NCBI GenBank assembly: GCA_030615025.1
Contig: JAUXAB010000004.1
Span: forward strand, 35,042 to 99,041
Origin: Phycisphaerae bacterium
Lineage (GTDB): Bacteria; Planctomycetota; Phycisphaerae; Sedimentisphaerales; Anaerobacaceae
DNA length: 64,000 nucleotides
Direction: 5' to 3'
Position numbers and translations under genes: made by a program. This document shows, piece after piece, positions 35,116-44,347 of the stretch. The first letter of the stretch is position 1; each line of letters starts with the position of its first letter. A model generated the notes under the pieces. It did not search any database, had not been told where the DNA came from, and saw nothing but the letters and a program-made list of their open reading frames with translations.

Positions 35116-36639
35116 CTACTCCAGAAGGAGTTTCAATAAGTCTTTCAACTCCGTTTCACTTGGATTAACGGCCTTTATTATCCCTTTTCTGTCAATGAGT
35201 ACAACAGTGGGATAGAAGAAGACGTTGAAGGATTTGGCATTTATTCCATGCTCGTCAACAGCGATTGTGTACTTAATATCATCACGAGATATGAATTCAG
35301 GGATCTTCTCGCTGGATTGAGCAGTGTGTACACCGATAATGATAAAACCACGATCTGAGTAGTGCTCATGCAGTCCCTTAAAGAAGGGGATCTTTGCCAT
35401 ACAAGGGCGGCACCAGACGCCAAAGAAATCAAGCAGGATAACCTTGCCCTTGCGATCCAATCCGCCAGCTTGACTATTGTACCATTTCTCAACTTCCAAG
35501 AGCGGAGCTTGACGTCCAACCATTTCAGCGTGGATGCGGTTGACCTTTTCCGGCCTGCCATTTCGCCAGACGTATTCATTACTTTCATCATCGTTGTTAG
35601 TAAGCCTCGCGCCCTCAGGCAGATCCATCTTAAAGGCGCCAAGCTCATCAAGGTCAGGGTCCCAAACGATATTATACCGACGTACTTTACGTTTCGAGTG
35701 ATGTGAGCGACCATCCATGTCGGTCCATCTTTCCTCATATGTCCCCGCAACGGGCAACCATATGCCGCTGACCTGCTCCAGCATCACGTCATCGATGACA
35801 AATTCGCTGTGCTTGACGGTGCCCAGGACTATTTTCCCGGGGGGAGGTTGCGGGGGATCCTCGATCAACCTGTAGCGAATTACCGCCTTACGGAGATGAT
35901 ATCCCGCTGCAGGATCAATCCAAAATGTACAAATCTCCCCCTCACGACGAGTAGCTTCAACCACGTGACAAGCATGGCCACTGATTTCTTCCATCTGCTT
36001 ACGTAGGGTCAACTTCGCCGTGCCTAGAAGAACTTTTGCATAATGATCACCCATGCATCTGGGGATACCAATACCATCGAGGAATGAATCCTTCAATTCT
36101 GACTGTAAAAGAGTCGCCCTGAGCGATTTGTTTCGGCTGATATACGCATTATGATGGTCCATTGAGGGGAGTTTTCTCCGATGCAGAAACCTCGATCCAT
36201 TCCAGATATTGCGAGATTCCTTAAAGGGTATCTCATTGCCATCCACGGTTTCAAGCACATGCGCGGTCCCATCTACTCGATCACCGTCCTGAATGACTCG
36301 GTACACATAACGCAACTTAGTTCGGTCTCCTGGCTTAAATTCCCGTCCCGGCCACGTAACGACCGTGTCACAGTCATGCAGAAGCGACGGACGCTTATCA
36401 TATTCTGCGGCCGCACGCTGCAGAACCGTCTCAGCGTCTAAGTCTGTAGGTGTCTGTCCAACTGCTAAAGCGGCTGTCATATAAACTAAACATAGCCATG
36501 CCACACCGTAAGGGCCAAGGGCCAGGTCATAAGTATAGGTTTTTGGATAGGCCCGTTCCTCCTTGTCAATCGGTGAATTCAGAATTATTCGGGATAAGAT
36601 AGATAGGTTTATTGGCAATGGATGTCGGCTTCGTATCAT
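35116..36639 (-). CDS. secreted TlpA-like thioredoxin-fold protein with large N-terminal domain
   Basis: Up to 507 residues; the start is uncertain because no good ribosome site precedes the first ATG. A hydrophobic stretch (YGVAWLCLVYMTAALAVG) at about 48-65 may be the real signal peptide. Residues about 70-350 form an unknown beta-rich domain of a type often seen in planctomycete secreted proteins (ISGHACHVVEATR, GIWLPVAGTYEERW). The C-terminal 150 residues are TlpA/ResA-like with VILLDFFGVWCRPCMAKIPF (CRPC redox pair), IIIGVHTA and FFYPTVVLIDRKG. It probably reduces or oxidises disulfides outside the cytoplasm. Confidence 0.82.
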   Translation of the reverse strand: MIRSRHPLPINLSILSRIILNSPIDKEERAYPKTYTYDLALGPYGVAWLCLVYMTAALAVGQTPTDLDAETVLQRAAAEYDKRPSLLHDCDTVVTWPGREFKPGDRTKLRYVYRVIQDGDRVDGTAHVLETVDGNEIPFKESRNIWNGSRFLHRRKLPSMDHHNAYISRNKSLRATLLQSELKDSFLDGIGIPRCMGDHYAKVLLGTAKLTLRKQMEEISGHACHVVEATRREGEICTFWIDPAAGYHLRKAVIRYRLIEDPPQPPPGKIVLGTVKHSEFVIDDVMLEQVSGIWLPVAGTYEERWTDMDGRSHHSKRKVRRYNIVWDPDLDELGAFKMDLPEGARLTNNDDESNEYVWRNGRPEKVNRIHAEMVGRQAPLLEVEKWYNSQAGGLDRKGKVILLDFFGVWCRPCMAKIPFFKGLHEHYSDRGFIIIGVHTAQSSEKIPEFISRDDIKYTIAVDEHGINAKSFNVFFYPTVVLIDRKGIIKAVNPSETELKDLLKLLLE

Positions 36640-37423
36640 TAGATATCTTTCAAGTAGTTGGACTGCTAACTATGCATATATGGTTTCCAGATAAGAACCC
36701 ACAAGCGCCCAAGTGTCGGCATAATACGCGTTCTTCCTCAACGTGTAAAAGTTCTTTCTGAAAACAGTTACGCTGATCCTCTTTCTTATCAAGCGTCTTA
36801 TATGGTTTCCGTATAACATCCCGAACTTCTCGTCATTCAGAGAAATCCCAGCCGTTGTTGTACCCTCACAAAATACAAAAAGATTCTGATCTGTCAACAA
36901 AGAATTGACAAGCAAATAGGTGCTTTTTTTTCGCTTAATACAGTGATTTGAGTGTGGTTTTAGAAATGAGCATTTTCGTATTTTTTCACGAAAATTTGTA
37001 AAAATACCCACTTTTTGACCAAAACTGAAAGGGGGCGCTTGATGGACTTGACTTTTCGGAATTTTGGGTCTTGACAAACAGGCCAATTTGTGCATTAGCA
37101 GAGTGCGTGGCACGTAAGCGGATGACAGAGGACTGATGAGGGAGAGAAAATTAACCGTGGATTAACCCAGATTTTGGTAGTGTCCTAATTTGGAATTTTT
37201 TTAAAATAATGAACAAGATGGCATGAAAAAAGTAAATCTATCAAAAAAATGTGGGATTTTTAATATCAATATATTATCATAACATATTGATTACTTTGCA
37301 CTTACGGCTTATTTGGAATGAGCTGATTAAAATAACTGGAAATCGCCGAAATAAGAGAGTATAGTCTTTTTTTAATTATGTAATTCGGAGTAGTAAGTCA
37401 CGGATGAGTTAAAGGAGGTTATT
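36640..37423. other. AT-rich spacer upstream of the dCTP deaminase cassette
   Basis: A 147-codon minus-strand frame here has no ribosome site and no family pattern, and I treat it as chance. The last 250 bases are strongly AT-rich and hold the 8-bp dyad ATCAATAT/ATATTGAT at 37265-37272 and 37284-37291, a possible operator about 140 bases before the first gene of the cassette. Confidence 0.45.
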
Positions 37424-37693
37424 ATGGCTGCGCCACATGGGCAAATGGAATGTAAGCTATATCCCAGCGCCTTTTCTGGTGAGGTAGTTTTTCAAGTTGA
37501 CACAAAGATTGGACAAAGTTACGAAGGTGTAGCCCCAAAGCACTATGTTCAGCCTAATACCCAACTGACAAAGGAGGGTGTAAACGGCCAAGTCAAAGTA
37601 CGTGTCTTAGATAATGGTGCAAATGAAGCGAGGGTTTCTGTGCCCGATGGCCAAATCTTGACTGTTTCAGCGGATAAGGTTCATGAAACATAG
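37424..37693 (+). CDS. small uncharacterised protein in operon with dCTP deaminase
   Basis: 89 residues with an ideal AAAGGAGG site 7 bases before the ATG. The sequence is Gly/Val/Gln-rich and beta-patterned (CKLYPSAFSGEVVFQV, GQVKVRVLDNGANEARVSV, DGQILTVSADKV), suggesting a small beta-barrel of SH3 type. It has no cysteine pair, signal peptide or membrane segment and I recognise no family. Nine bases separate it from the dCTP deaminase gene, so the two are surely co-transcribed. It could be a partner or regulator of that enzyme; that is inference. Confidence 0.72.
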   Translation: MAAPHGQMECKLYPSAFSGEVVFQVDTKIGQSYEGVAPKHYVQPNTQLTKEGVNGQVKVRVLDNGANEARVSVPDGQILTVSADKVHET

Positions 37694-37702
37694 GAGGTTA
37701 GC

Positions 37703-38353
37703 GTGTATCTATCTGACGTTGATTTACGTCTGGCCATACAGTGTGGCGACCTCATCGTAAAACCTCCACCGACTGAAGAAATAGGACCCACGTCTATAGA
37801 CCTACATTTAGACCGCGTAGAAGAGGCCGCTATCTGGGATTGCGAAGCAATTGCTGCGCACAATAAGGATTTAGGACTTCCACCAAGAGAATTAAATGTG
37901 GCAAGGATGACATACGGTGCTGTTTCTCGGGAATACATGGTTTCACCTCCTCGTGAAGCCGAGGTCGGGGACGGGCTTGTGTTCAGGCGGGAGGATGCCA
38001 TTATTCTTCGCCCTAATGGTTTTGTCGTGTGGCAAACAGTAGAGGTAGCTGGCACTCCCGAAGAAAACCCTAAATATATTTGCTTCATCGACGGCAAGAG
38101 TACTCGTTCCCGTACTGGCTTAGTTGTGCATTTGACCGCTCCAACAATTCATGCTGGTTGGAGCGGCAATATAACGCTCGAGATGACTAATTGCGGCCCA
38201 TTGGATTTGGTTCTTCACGCTGGGGATGCTGTTGCGCAGCTCACGGTAGCCAAAATAACTCAACCTCCCGCCATGGATGTTAAATTATATGAATCAGCAA
38301 CGCATGGTCAAACAAGTGTTCATGGTGCTGAACCCGATACTTCTTCCTCCTAA
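37703..38353 (+). CDS. dcd: dCTP deaminase family protein
   Basis: 216 residues from a GTG with AGGAGG 6 bases upstream. The trimeric dUTPase-like fold is clear: YLSDVDLRLAIQCGDLIVKP and GPTSIDLHLDRV at the start, FIDGKSTRSRTGLVVHLTAP, then HAGWSGNITLEMTN with the catalytic Glu, and HAGDAVAQLTVAKI. Housekeeping Dcd makes dUTP for thymidylate synthesis; several relatives deplete dCTP as an antiviral response. The protein is a little longer than typical Dcd, with an insertion around residues 45-85. AT-rich flanks and the unknown small partner fit an accessory module. Confidence 0.9.
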   Translation: MYLSDVDLRLAIQCGDLIVKPPPTEEIGPTSIDLHLDRVEEAAIWDCEAIAAHNKDLGLPPRELNVARMTYGAVSREYMVSPPREAEVGDGLVFRREDAIILRPNGFVVWQTVEVAGTPEENPKYICFIDGKSTRSRTGLVVHLTAPTIHAGWSGNITLEMTNCGPLDLVLHAGDAVAQLTVAKITQPPAMDVKLYESATHGQTSVHGAEPDTSSS

Positions 38354-39212
38354 TTTTCTTCTTTTTCATTAATTTCCCATCCCATGTTTTTACAATGAAG
38401 TTCTAAGTAGTTGATAAGAGAAGTAACATCTTTTTAAAACTAGGGACCGCGGGACTGTTGAAAAAGGTAGAGTTGCTTAGTCGCTACACGCCTCACAATG
38501 ACACAAAGTACACTTTCAGGGCATTGCGAGCGATTCGAAGAATCGCGTGGCAATCTCAAAACGCTGCTTTGGGACTTTTTCAACGGCCCCACCGCCACCT
38601 ATTAATGCCTGCTGACAGTACGCAAAAACGGTGACTTTCCCTAATAAAACCATCCTTGGATTATCACTTAATTTTTGGCAATTCGACAAACTAATTGCAT
38701 CTAAGTTGCGTTCTCGAAGGCCGGGACTATCCAGCATCCCTATCCGCTGCACGCTATACCCCCTGTTCTCCTGTTACCCTGATATCCACAACCTGTTTAC
38801 CTGATTACCTGATAAACTTTCTTCTCTCTGCGTCTAATAAAAGCCCAATATTTTTAATTATTTACTTTACATCTAACATTTCCTAATGTATAATATATAT
38901 CAAACTGACAAAATGTGAATACTGAATAGTAAATTAGGAAAACTTATAATGGCTACAAAAGCCCGAATTTATGCCCTAAGTACCTTTGCCTTAAGTACTT
39001 ATGCCATCTACATCTGTCGTGATTCCTTTACAATTGTAGGGAGTCCTCTACAAAATCAACTCTTTTTTAACAAACAAAGCCAATTTCCGAAAAAGTCAAA
39101 TGGACGTAAGTAATGTTATAACAAAGGGATATGAAAATGAGACACTTAGCGAACGCGGGAAAAACAAACCCAATTCAAAGCCAAACAAAGTACTTTTTAA
39201 GGAAGATGCCCA
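38354..39212. other. long spacer with repeats and no convincing gene
   Basis: It holds a REP-like stretch (38516-38600), the 106-base repeat at 38728-38833 and AT-rich sequence. A 54-codon frame at 38949-39113 (MATKARIYALSTF) has only a distant AGGA and low-complexity content, so I do not call it as a gene. Confidence 0.5.
38728..38833. repeat. dispersed 106-bp repeat, copy 1
   Basis: From TATCCAGCATCCCTATCCGC to CTTCTCTCTGCGT this matches 58815-58927 with a few substitutions. Copy 2 has one additional ATCCGCT unit, accounting for the 7-base length difference. Confidence 0.85.
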
Positions 39213-40601
39213 ATGAAAAGATGGATTAGATGGTTAATCGTAGCTGCAATCGGTTTTATACTGATGGCATTTTCATACTATAACTATCAATACGAAGCTG
39301 GTGACAATCCATGGAAAAACGCCTTTATGTACATAGGCAGAGGTGACCCAAATTGTGAGGTTGAAGGGCTGGAATATATCAAGATACCTATTCGGCTGCT
39401 GCCTCTGGCCGGCCGAGCGCAGAACTTTACGAAATTAGCTCGCAATTTTGGGCCGAACGTTGAGAAAAGCTATCGTCTTTGCTTCCAGGAAAAAGTTGTT
39501 CTTTATCTTGATATGGAGGCCGATTTTACAAGCGAGATGCTTGAGTGGGGACAATTGCCAGCGAGTGGTGCAGACGAGGTGCTGGCAGGTTATGCCACGA
39601 GCCGCAAAGATGAGATACCTGTTGATGGTCACTCGCTTCAAGTTGTCGGGCAGTTGAAGAAAAGCGTTGGTCTCTTTGTCAACAGCTATCTGATTTGTGA
39701 AGGTGCTGCGGCACAGGAATTGTTTGACCCTGATGACAAGGCTGTCCAAAATGCCTACATTCTTCGGCTGCCCAAAGGGCAATTGGGTGATTCGGAAATT
39801 CGCGAGCAGCTCAAAAAGGCCTTTCCCAAGTCGCAATTCACGGTGTACACGCCGCTAATTCGCACGCAGCCGGCCGCCTTTTTTATCTATATCGTAGGGA
39901 TGGCCCTGCTTTGTTTTGGTGGCTGTCTTGCGATGTTTACGCTTTATTGCACTTTAGCTGACCGGATTCGGAACAAGTGGCTGCGGCTGCCCCTGGCGGA
40001 GATTCGCAAGTACAAGCACCTTTTCGTCACAATGAATCTAATCTATTTTGGAACGGTCGTGCTTTTTATGCTCGTATCCTATGCCGTGCCGGAGCTTCAG
40101 AGATGCTTTTTGACAGGTGTGTCATCCCAAATAACGGATGGTTCCGGCATTCTGGGCATAGCGGGCGAGGCGTATGCGAGCAAGAATATTTTGCGGGCGG
40201 CGGTAACGACATTTGCAATTAATTTTCCGTTTGGCTCTCTGTTGTGCATAACCCTTCCGTCGATAATCATTCCGGGTTCGGGCGCTTTGGTTGCCGGTCT
40301 TAGGGCCTCGCTATGGGGACTGATAATTGCACCGGGTTTTAGTGCTCTGTTAGGGCCTATGGTCCCACACAGCGTGACTCTGCTGCTCGAAGGGCACGCT
40401 TATGTTATCGCGGCATTTTTCGGCGTGCTGGTTTTGGTTTATCTTTTCCGCAAAGCCGAAGGACCGAGTGTATGGATTCGGTATGGCAAGGCGCTGCTGA
40501 TGAATGTTAGGGGCAATTTGCTGGTGATAATCGTTCTGGCTATCGCAGCCATCTATGAGGCAGCTGAGGTGATTTTGATGATGCTTTGGGCCGGACGTTG
40601 A
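39213..40601 (+). CDS. multi-pass membrane protein with SpoIIM-like C-terminal half
   Basis: 462 residues. One N-terminal helix is followed by a soluble region of about 190 residues (EYIKIPIRLLPLAGRA, EVLAGYATSRKDEIPVDGHS), reminiscent of the extracytoplasmic domain of FtsX/MacB-like permeases. Four to six helices follow. The last half (residues about 310-460) contains NILRAAVTTFAINFPFGSLL, IIPGSGALVAGLRASLWGL and GPMVPHSVTLLLEGHAYVIA, the pattern of the SpoIIM/DUF95 family. It may couple an ABC-like periplasmic domain to a SpoIIM module. It converges with the sigma factor gene after 3 bases. Confidence 0.65.
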   Translation: MKRWIRWLIVAAIGFILMAFSYYNYQYEAGDNPWKNAFMYIGRGDPNCEVEGLEYIKIPIRLLPLAGRAQNFTKLARNFGPNVEKSYRLCFQEKVVLYLDMEADFTSEMLEWGQLPASGADEVLAGYATSRKDEIPVDGHSLQVVGQLKKSVGLFVNSYLICEGAAAQELFDPDDKAVQNAYILRLPKGQLGDSEIREQLKKAFPKSQFTVYTPLIRTQPAAFFIYIVGMALLCFGGCLAMFTLYCTLADRIRNKWLRLPLAEIRKYKHLFVTMNLIYFGTVVLFMLVSYAVPELQRCFLTGVSSQITDGSGILGIAGEAYASKNILRAAVTTFAINFPFGSLLCITLPSIIIPGSGALVAGLRASLWGLIIAPGFSALLGPMVPHSVTLLLEGHAYVIAAFFGVLVLVYLFRKAEGPSVWIRYGKALLMNVRGNLLVIIVLAIAAIYEAAEVILMMLWAGR

Positions 40602-40604
40602 ATG

Positions 40605-42299
40605 TCAGCGAGTTAGTAATTCGAATTCTTCGCTGCTAAGGGATTGTCTGAGCTTTTGCAGGGCGAGCAGCTCGATTTGCCGGACCCTTTCCTTACTCAA
40701 GCTGAGCTCTTCGCCGATTTGCTTTAAGGTCTTTGTCTTCTTTTTTATGGGCGAGCCGGTCAGGCCAAAATGATTCAGAATTATGTACTGTTCGCGTTCG
40801 TTGAGCTCATTCTTGATGACCTGGGCCAGACTTCGACGTGCTCGCTCAATAGCAGCAAGGTCAGCGGCAGCAGTAGCTCTCAAATCACGATGGATATCTG
40901 CCAATGAAGCTGCTCTTTGCCTGCTGAGTTGGGTACTCTTGCCGGATACCTTTGCATACTCTTTTGCAATGTTCAATGAGGCTCGCTTGCTGAACCGAAA
41001 TCCGGTTGTGTAATCGAATTCCTCGACTGCCTTAATCAATGCGAAATTACCCTTGCTTACGAGCTCTGAGAAACTTGCGCCACTGGTGATGTGCTTACTC
41101 GCAATGCTAACGACAAGCCGCAGGTTCGCCTCCACTATCATTTTTCTGATTGTTTCAGCCTCAGCCAGATAGTCTTCAATCTCTTTTAGCCGTTTGCTCG
41201 ATACACGAGCGGGCCTTATACCGGCCCTGGTTGTGCAAGCCAGATGTTTTAAGTAGTTATATCTGCGGAAAAGCTCGTGTTCGCGTTCTCTATTAAGCAC
41301 GGGGGTATCTTTTAGCGTCTGCAAATACTCCGGCAACAGGTGCTCGCCAAGTAACTCGAATGGCTCAAAGCTTCTGGCAGAAGCGGGCTTTTCCACGTTG
41401 ATTGGCTCTGCGGGAATCTTGTCTTTAGCGTCTTCTTCGAGGAATTCGTGGCTGGGGATGAATTCGATTTTTTTGGCCAAAATTGCCTTTGCCCTTCGCT
41501 GGTTTATAATCCGATATATAGAGCTTCTGCTGCGATTGAAGCGTCTCATCAATTCCTTGACACTGGTTCTTTGTTTGAAGAGCTTATAGAGTTCGCCGGC
41601 CTGTGCTGAGCTGATTACGCCGGACGGCTTTTTGAAAATGGGCTTGTCAGGGTGGGCCTTTTCGTAATTGGCGATTGTGTATCTGACGGTTTCGTGTACC
41701 CTGCCGATTTCAGCTGCTATCTGGTTTATGACCTGGTAGCGAGACATTTTGGTGCCGGCTGCAAGTGCGGTGGCTTGTTTTATAATCAGCAGTTTTTGGT
41801 TGTCCGTCAGCCGCGTAAAGATTTTTGCTCTGGCAACAAAGTCCGGATTTGCCTCGATGAATCTATCGACGGCTGATTGCGCAAATCCAAAGCATTTTTT
41901 CCCATCTTCAAAAATGAACTTTCTGGCAATCAAGCCTCGTCTTCGCCAGCGATGAACTGTTTTTGTAGAGACGCCGAAGGCGGCTGCGAGCTCTTCAATG
42001 CTATAAACTTTTTCGTTTTGCTCGGCGACGGGGCGGGCAAGCTGGCCGCTTAGCCTGGATATGAAAATCTGCAAATCCTCTGCGAGCTGGTCGCCTTTTA
42101 CTGGCTGCTGCTCAGGCAGGTCTTTCGGGTGAAAGCCGGTGATGCGGAAACAGACAAAGTCAAAGGGATACTCCGTGTCGGTGTCGATAAGTGCAAGTAG
42201 GTTTTCAGCAGCATCGAGCTGTTTTAGGCGCTGCTGCTGTGAGGTAAATCGAAGCTGGGCCAGCAATTGCGCTAAGTTTTGATTTTTTATCCGTCGCAT
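40605..42299 (-). CDS. sigma-70-family factor with N-terminal MerR-like and extra HTH domains
   Basis: 564 residues. The C-terminal third is a sigma-70 core: region 2 EANLRLVVSIASKHITSGAS and FALIKAVEEFDYTTGFRFSK (about 390-450), and region 4 LNEREQYIILNHFGLTG with LSLSKERVRQIELLALQKLR (about 505-560). Before it are a MerR/excisionase-like helix-turn-helix (YSIEELAAAFGVSTKTVHRW, about 98-118) and two more predicted turns near 185-210 (VINQIAAEIGRVHETVRYTI) and 246-268 (VKELMRRFNRSRSSIYRII). The region 2 aromatic patch is partly changed. I infer a dedicated sigma factor with its own operator-reading head. Confidence 0.85.
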   Translation of the reverse strand: MRRIKNQNLAQLLAQLRFTSQQQRLKQLDAAENLLALIDTDTEYPFDFVCFRITGFHPKDLPEQQPVKGDQLAEDLQIFISRLSGQLARPVAEQNEKVYSIEELAAAFGVSTKTVHRWRRRGLIARKFIFEDGKKCFGFAQSAVDRFIEANPDFVARAKIFTRLTDNQKLLIIKQATALAAGTKMSRYQVINQIAAEIGRVHETVRYTIANYEKAHPDKPIFKKPSGVISSAQAGELYKLFKQRTSVKELMRRFNRSRSSIYRIINQRRAKAILAKKIEFIPSHEFLEEDAKDKIPAEPINVEKPASARSFEPFELLGEHLLPEYLQTLKDTPVLNREREHELFRRYNYLKHLACTTRAGIRPARVSSKRLKEIEDYLAEAETIRKMIVEANLRLVVSIASKHITSGASFSELVSKGNFALIKAVEEFDYTTGFRFSKRASLNIAKEYAKVSGKSTQLSRQRAASLADIHRDLRATAAADLAAIERARRSLAQVIKNELNEREQYIILNHFGLTGSPIKKKTKTLKQIGEELSLSKERVRQIELLALQKLRQSLSSEEFELLTR

Positions 42300-42304
42300 A
42301 ATCG

Positions 42305-42332
42305 AAACTCGATTCTCGATACCCGATTCTCG
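42305..42332. repeat. heptad repeat in the leader of the sigma factor gene
   Basis: Four 7-base units AAACTCG, ATTCTCG, ATACCCG, ATTCTCG lie directly upstream of the sigma factor start codon, in the transcribed leader if the promoter is further up. Confidence 0.75.
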
Positions 42333-42535
42333 TAGCGAGGAGCCAGCATCCCGTTTTTTCCTTTTATTTAATCGGTGTCAATCCGTGTCTTTTCTTCTTT
42401 TTCCCTTATCACCAAGTGTCTATTTTAACAAGTTGAGCGCAAAAAAGCAATACCGAGAGAAGCATCGAGACTATTTTTGGATTTTGCGGCAGGGGCAGGA
42501 TGTGCAGCAAATATCTTGATTTATGGAATAGCCAG

Positions 42536-42574
42536 GCAAAAAGAAAACGGCGGGACTGGTTGAGTCCCGCCGTT
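42536..42574 (-). terminator. rho-independent terminator of the beta-helix gene
   Basis: A perfect 12-bp stem AACGGCGGGACT/AGTCCCGCCGTT with a 5-base loop stands about 40 bases after the stop of the gene ending at 42610. In the minus direction it is followed by TTTTCTTTTT. Confidence 0.9.
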
Positions 42575-42609
42575 GGTTGCAAATAGCGAATATGCTATCT
42601 ACGGCGGAA

Positions 42610-43599
42610 TTAGTTTCCACCAGGACCGAACGCAGACGGAGGATACAACTTATCTCCGCGATTGTTGCCCAAGTTGCGTGATATCTTGTTTACAGGATTG
42701 TCCAGTTCTACAGGGGTCAGAGCAATCTGCGACTCAGTGCCGCGAAAGTCGTTGAAACCGATGGCATTGTCAAAAACAACAGGATCGAGTTCAGGATCGT
42801 CTCTCGTATCAGTTAGCCCTATGGCTACTACGTCAACTACCGTGGGGGTGTCACTTACCAGGCTGACCTTGTTTTTTACCACGCGATTATTTTTTATGGC
42901 CTCTGCCCCGGCACCTTCCCAGCGGAAGTCCGCGTATATTTCGATGCCCGAACCACTGTAGCCACCACCATCGTTTTCCCATACATGCAGGGTTCCTGTT
43001 ATCTTGTTATGTGAGACTACGTTCCCAGTGATGCCTCCTTCGATTGCTTTATAGTCTCCTATAAAAATTCCGATGCCTCCACCGTTCGCTGATCGCAGGT
43101 CGGTGATGACATTATGGCTGATTTGCCAGCCGCTCCCCATCCAATTGCTAATCCCTTGGAGCGGGTTTGCAAGAGTGCAATGGTTGATGGTCACGTTATC
43201 GGTGCTGCTACTCATAATAGGGAACTCTACTATCTCAAATCGTAAGTGGCTGATTATCGCACCAGCACCTGCACCACTGCTTGGGAAGTAGAAGCCAGCT
43301 GCCAAGTCCCCGAATGGGTCCCCTGGATACAGCACAGGCCCACTGTTTATCACAGCGCCACCTTCACCCTTAATTTCGACGGGTTTTGTAACTGTTGCTC
43401 CGGCGTGGCTGCCGGGGCCGACGAGAATTGTGTGGCCGTCAGAAACATCGGGCGAATTAATTGCCTCTTGAATGGTGTCAAAGTCGCCCGGCACATGCCA
43501 GACTGTCTTCTGAGGGCCCTTTCCTTTGGGGACGCCGAGGGTCACACTGACCATTAAAATCATTCCTATCAGCGCACAAATTGTTAATAAACGTTTCAT
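42610..43599 (-). CDS. secreted parallel beta-helix protein
   Basis: 329 residues with a signal peptide (LLTICALIGMILMVSVTLG) and AGGAG before the ATG. VPGDFDTIQEAINSPDVSDG and HTILVGPGSHAGATVTKPVE are the usual entry of pectate-lyase-like beta-helices, followed by rungs such as SSTDNVTINHCTLANPLQGI and WQISHNVITDLRSANGGGIG. No dockerin-like end is present; the C-terminus is a short Gly/Pro tail. No catalytic residues could be assigned. A strong terminator follows. Confidence 0.85.
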   Translation of the reverse strand: MKRLLTICALIGMILMVSVTLGVPKGKGPQKTVWHVPGDFDTIQEAINSPDVSDGHTILVGPGSHAGATVTKPVEIKGEGGAVINSGPVLYPGDPFGDLAAGFYFPSSGAGAGAIISHLRFEIVEFPIMSSSTDNVTINHCTLANPLQGISNWMGSGWQISHNVITDLRSANGGGIGIFIGDYKAIEGGITGNVVSHNKITGTLHVWENDGGGYSGSGIEIYADFRWEGAGAEAIKNNRVVKNKVSLVSDTPTVVDVVAIGLTDTRDDPELDPVVFDNAIGFNDFRGTESQIALTPVELDNPVNKISRNLGNNRGDKLYPPSAFGPGGN

Positions 43600-43781
43600 T
43601 TTGTTTCTCCTGTTAATTGGTTAACTTTCTGTTCTCACACTTCGTTTTCACTACGGACCGTCCGCAGCTAATCATACTACTTAGTTTTTCTCAGTCCGTT
43701 GGCGCAAATTCAGTCCCTTTGATTACCTGCAACATTTTTCCACAGGCATCACCTCCATTTCGTATTGCGTATATCGTTTCC

Positions 43782-43881
43782 GCTCCCCGATCGGGGTCGA
43801 GGACAAGTTTCGCGGGAATGAGAACGTCATACGTGCACCTGCGAAAGCAGGTGTAAACTTGTCCCCGTAAAAGCGGGGAGC
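43782..43881. repeat. 100-bp palindromic REP-like element
   Basis: Outer arms GCTCCCCG/CGGGGAGC, middle arms GGACAAGTTT/AAACTTGTCC, and an apical hairpin CACCTGC-GAAA-GCAGGTG with a GNRA loop give a long nested stem. Such elements can act as RNA hairpins or transposase-mobilised REPs. Confidence 0.75.
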
Positions 43882-44301
43882 AGGTATCGATTTGCTCAGA
43901 GGGGGCAAAAGGGGTGGGGTATTGGTCGTGCGTGAAAGGTGATGCGTATCGCGCCAAGAAAAATAGGCAATACGTCTAACTGTCTTTTCGCTTCTCTTCA
44001 CCACCGCGTTGCTCCTACTGACCATTTTGCCACCCTGGTCCGATGGCAGAAGCGGACATCAGATTTCGCAAAGCAAATGACTACCCGCCTCCTAATGAAA
44101 CAAGGATATACACTTATCCATTTTACCAATTATCAGACTATCCCCATTTTCTTGCTAAATGTCAACACAAAGATTGCCAAAATTCAAATTTTTTTCATTT
44201 TTTTTGGACGGCGTTTCTTTCAGCACCTACATCCGTATGTGCTTAGCCTGAAAATGCAGGTTTTTATGGAGATTGTTTTTTTCCCGACGCCTTGAGAGTA
44301 G

Positions 44302-44325
44302 AAAAACCCCACGTAAAACGTGGGG
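44302..44325 (-). terminator. rho-independent terminator after the corrinoid protein gene
   Basis: The stem CCCCACGT/ACGTGGGG with an AAA loop is followed, in the minus direction, by TTTTTC, about 20 bases past the stop codon of the gene ending at 44348. Confidence 0.88.
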
Positions 44326-44347
44326 CTAAATATTTTTTAGAAGTTTT

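Larger units (their letters stand above)
43600..44347. other. spacer with large palindromic element and no gene
   Basis: No supported coding frame. The palindrome at 43782-43881 and the terminator at 44302-44325 are listed separately. The stretch 44080-44290 is AT-rich and shows no family pattern on either strand. Confidence 0.55.

Noticed and set aside
36670..37113. 147-codon minus-strand frame
   Set aside because: No ribosome site, no domain pattern, composition unlike a protein, and it lies in an AT-rich spacer.
38516..38752. 78-codon minus-strand frame
   Set aside because: It is made of REP-like and dispersed repeat DNA.
38949..39113. 54-codon frame MATKARIYALSTF...
   Set aside because: Weak, distant ribosome site and low-complexity DNA; kept only as a note in the spacer entry.
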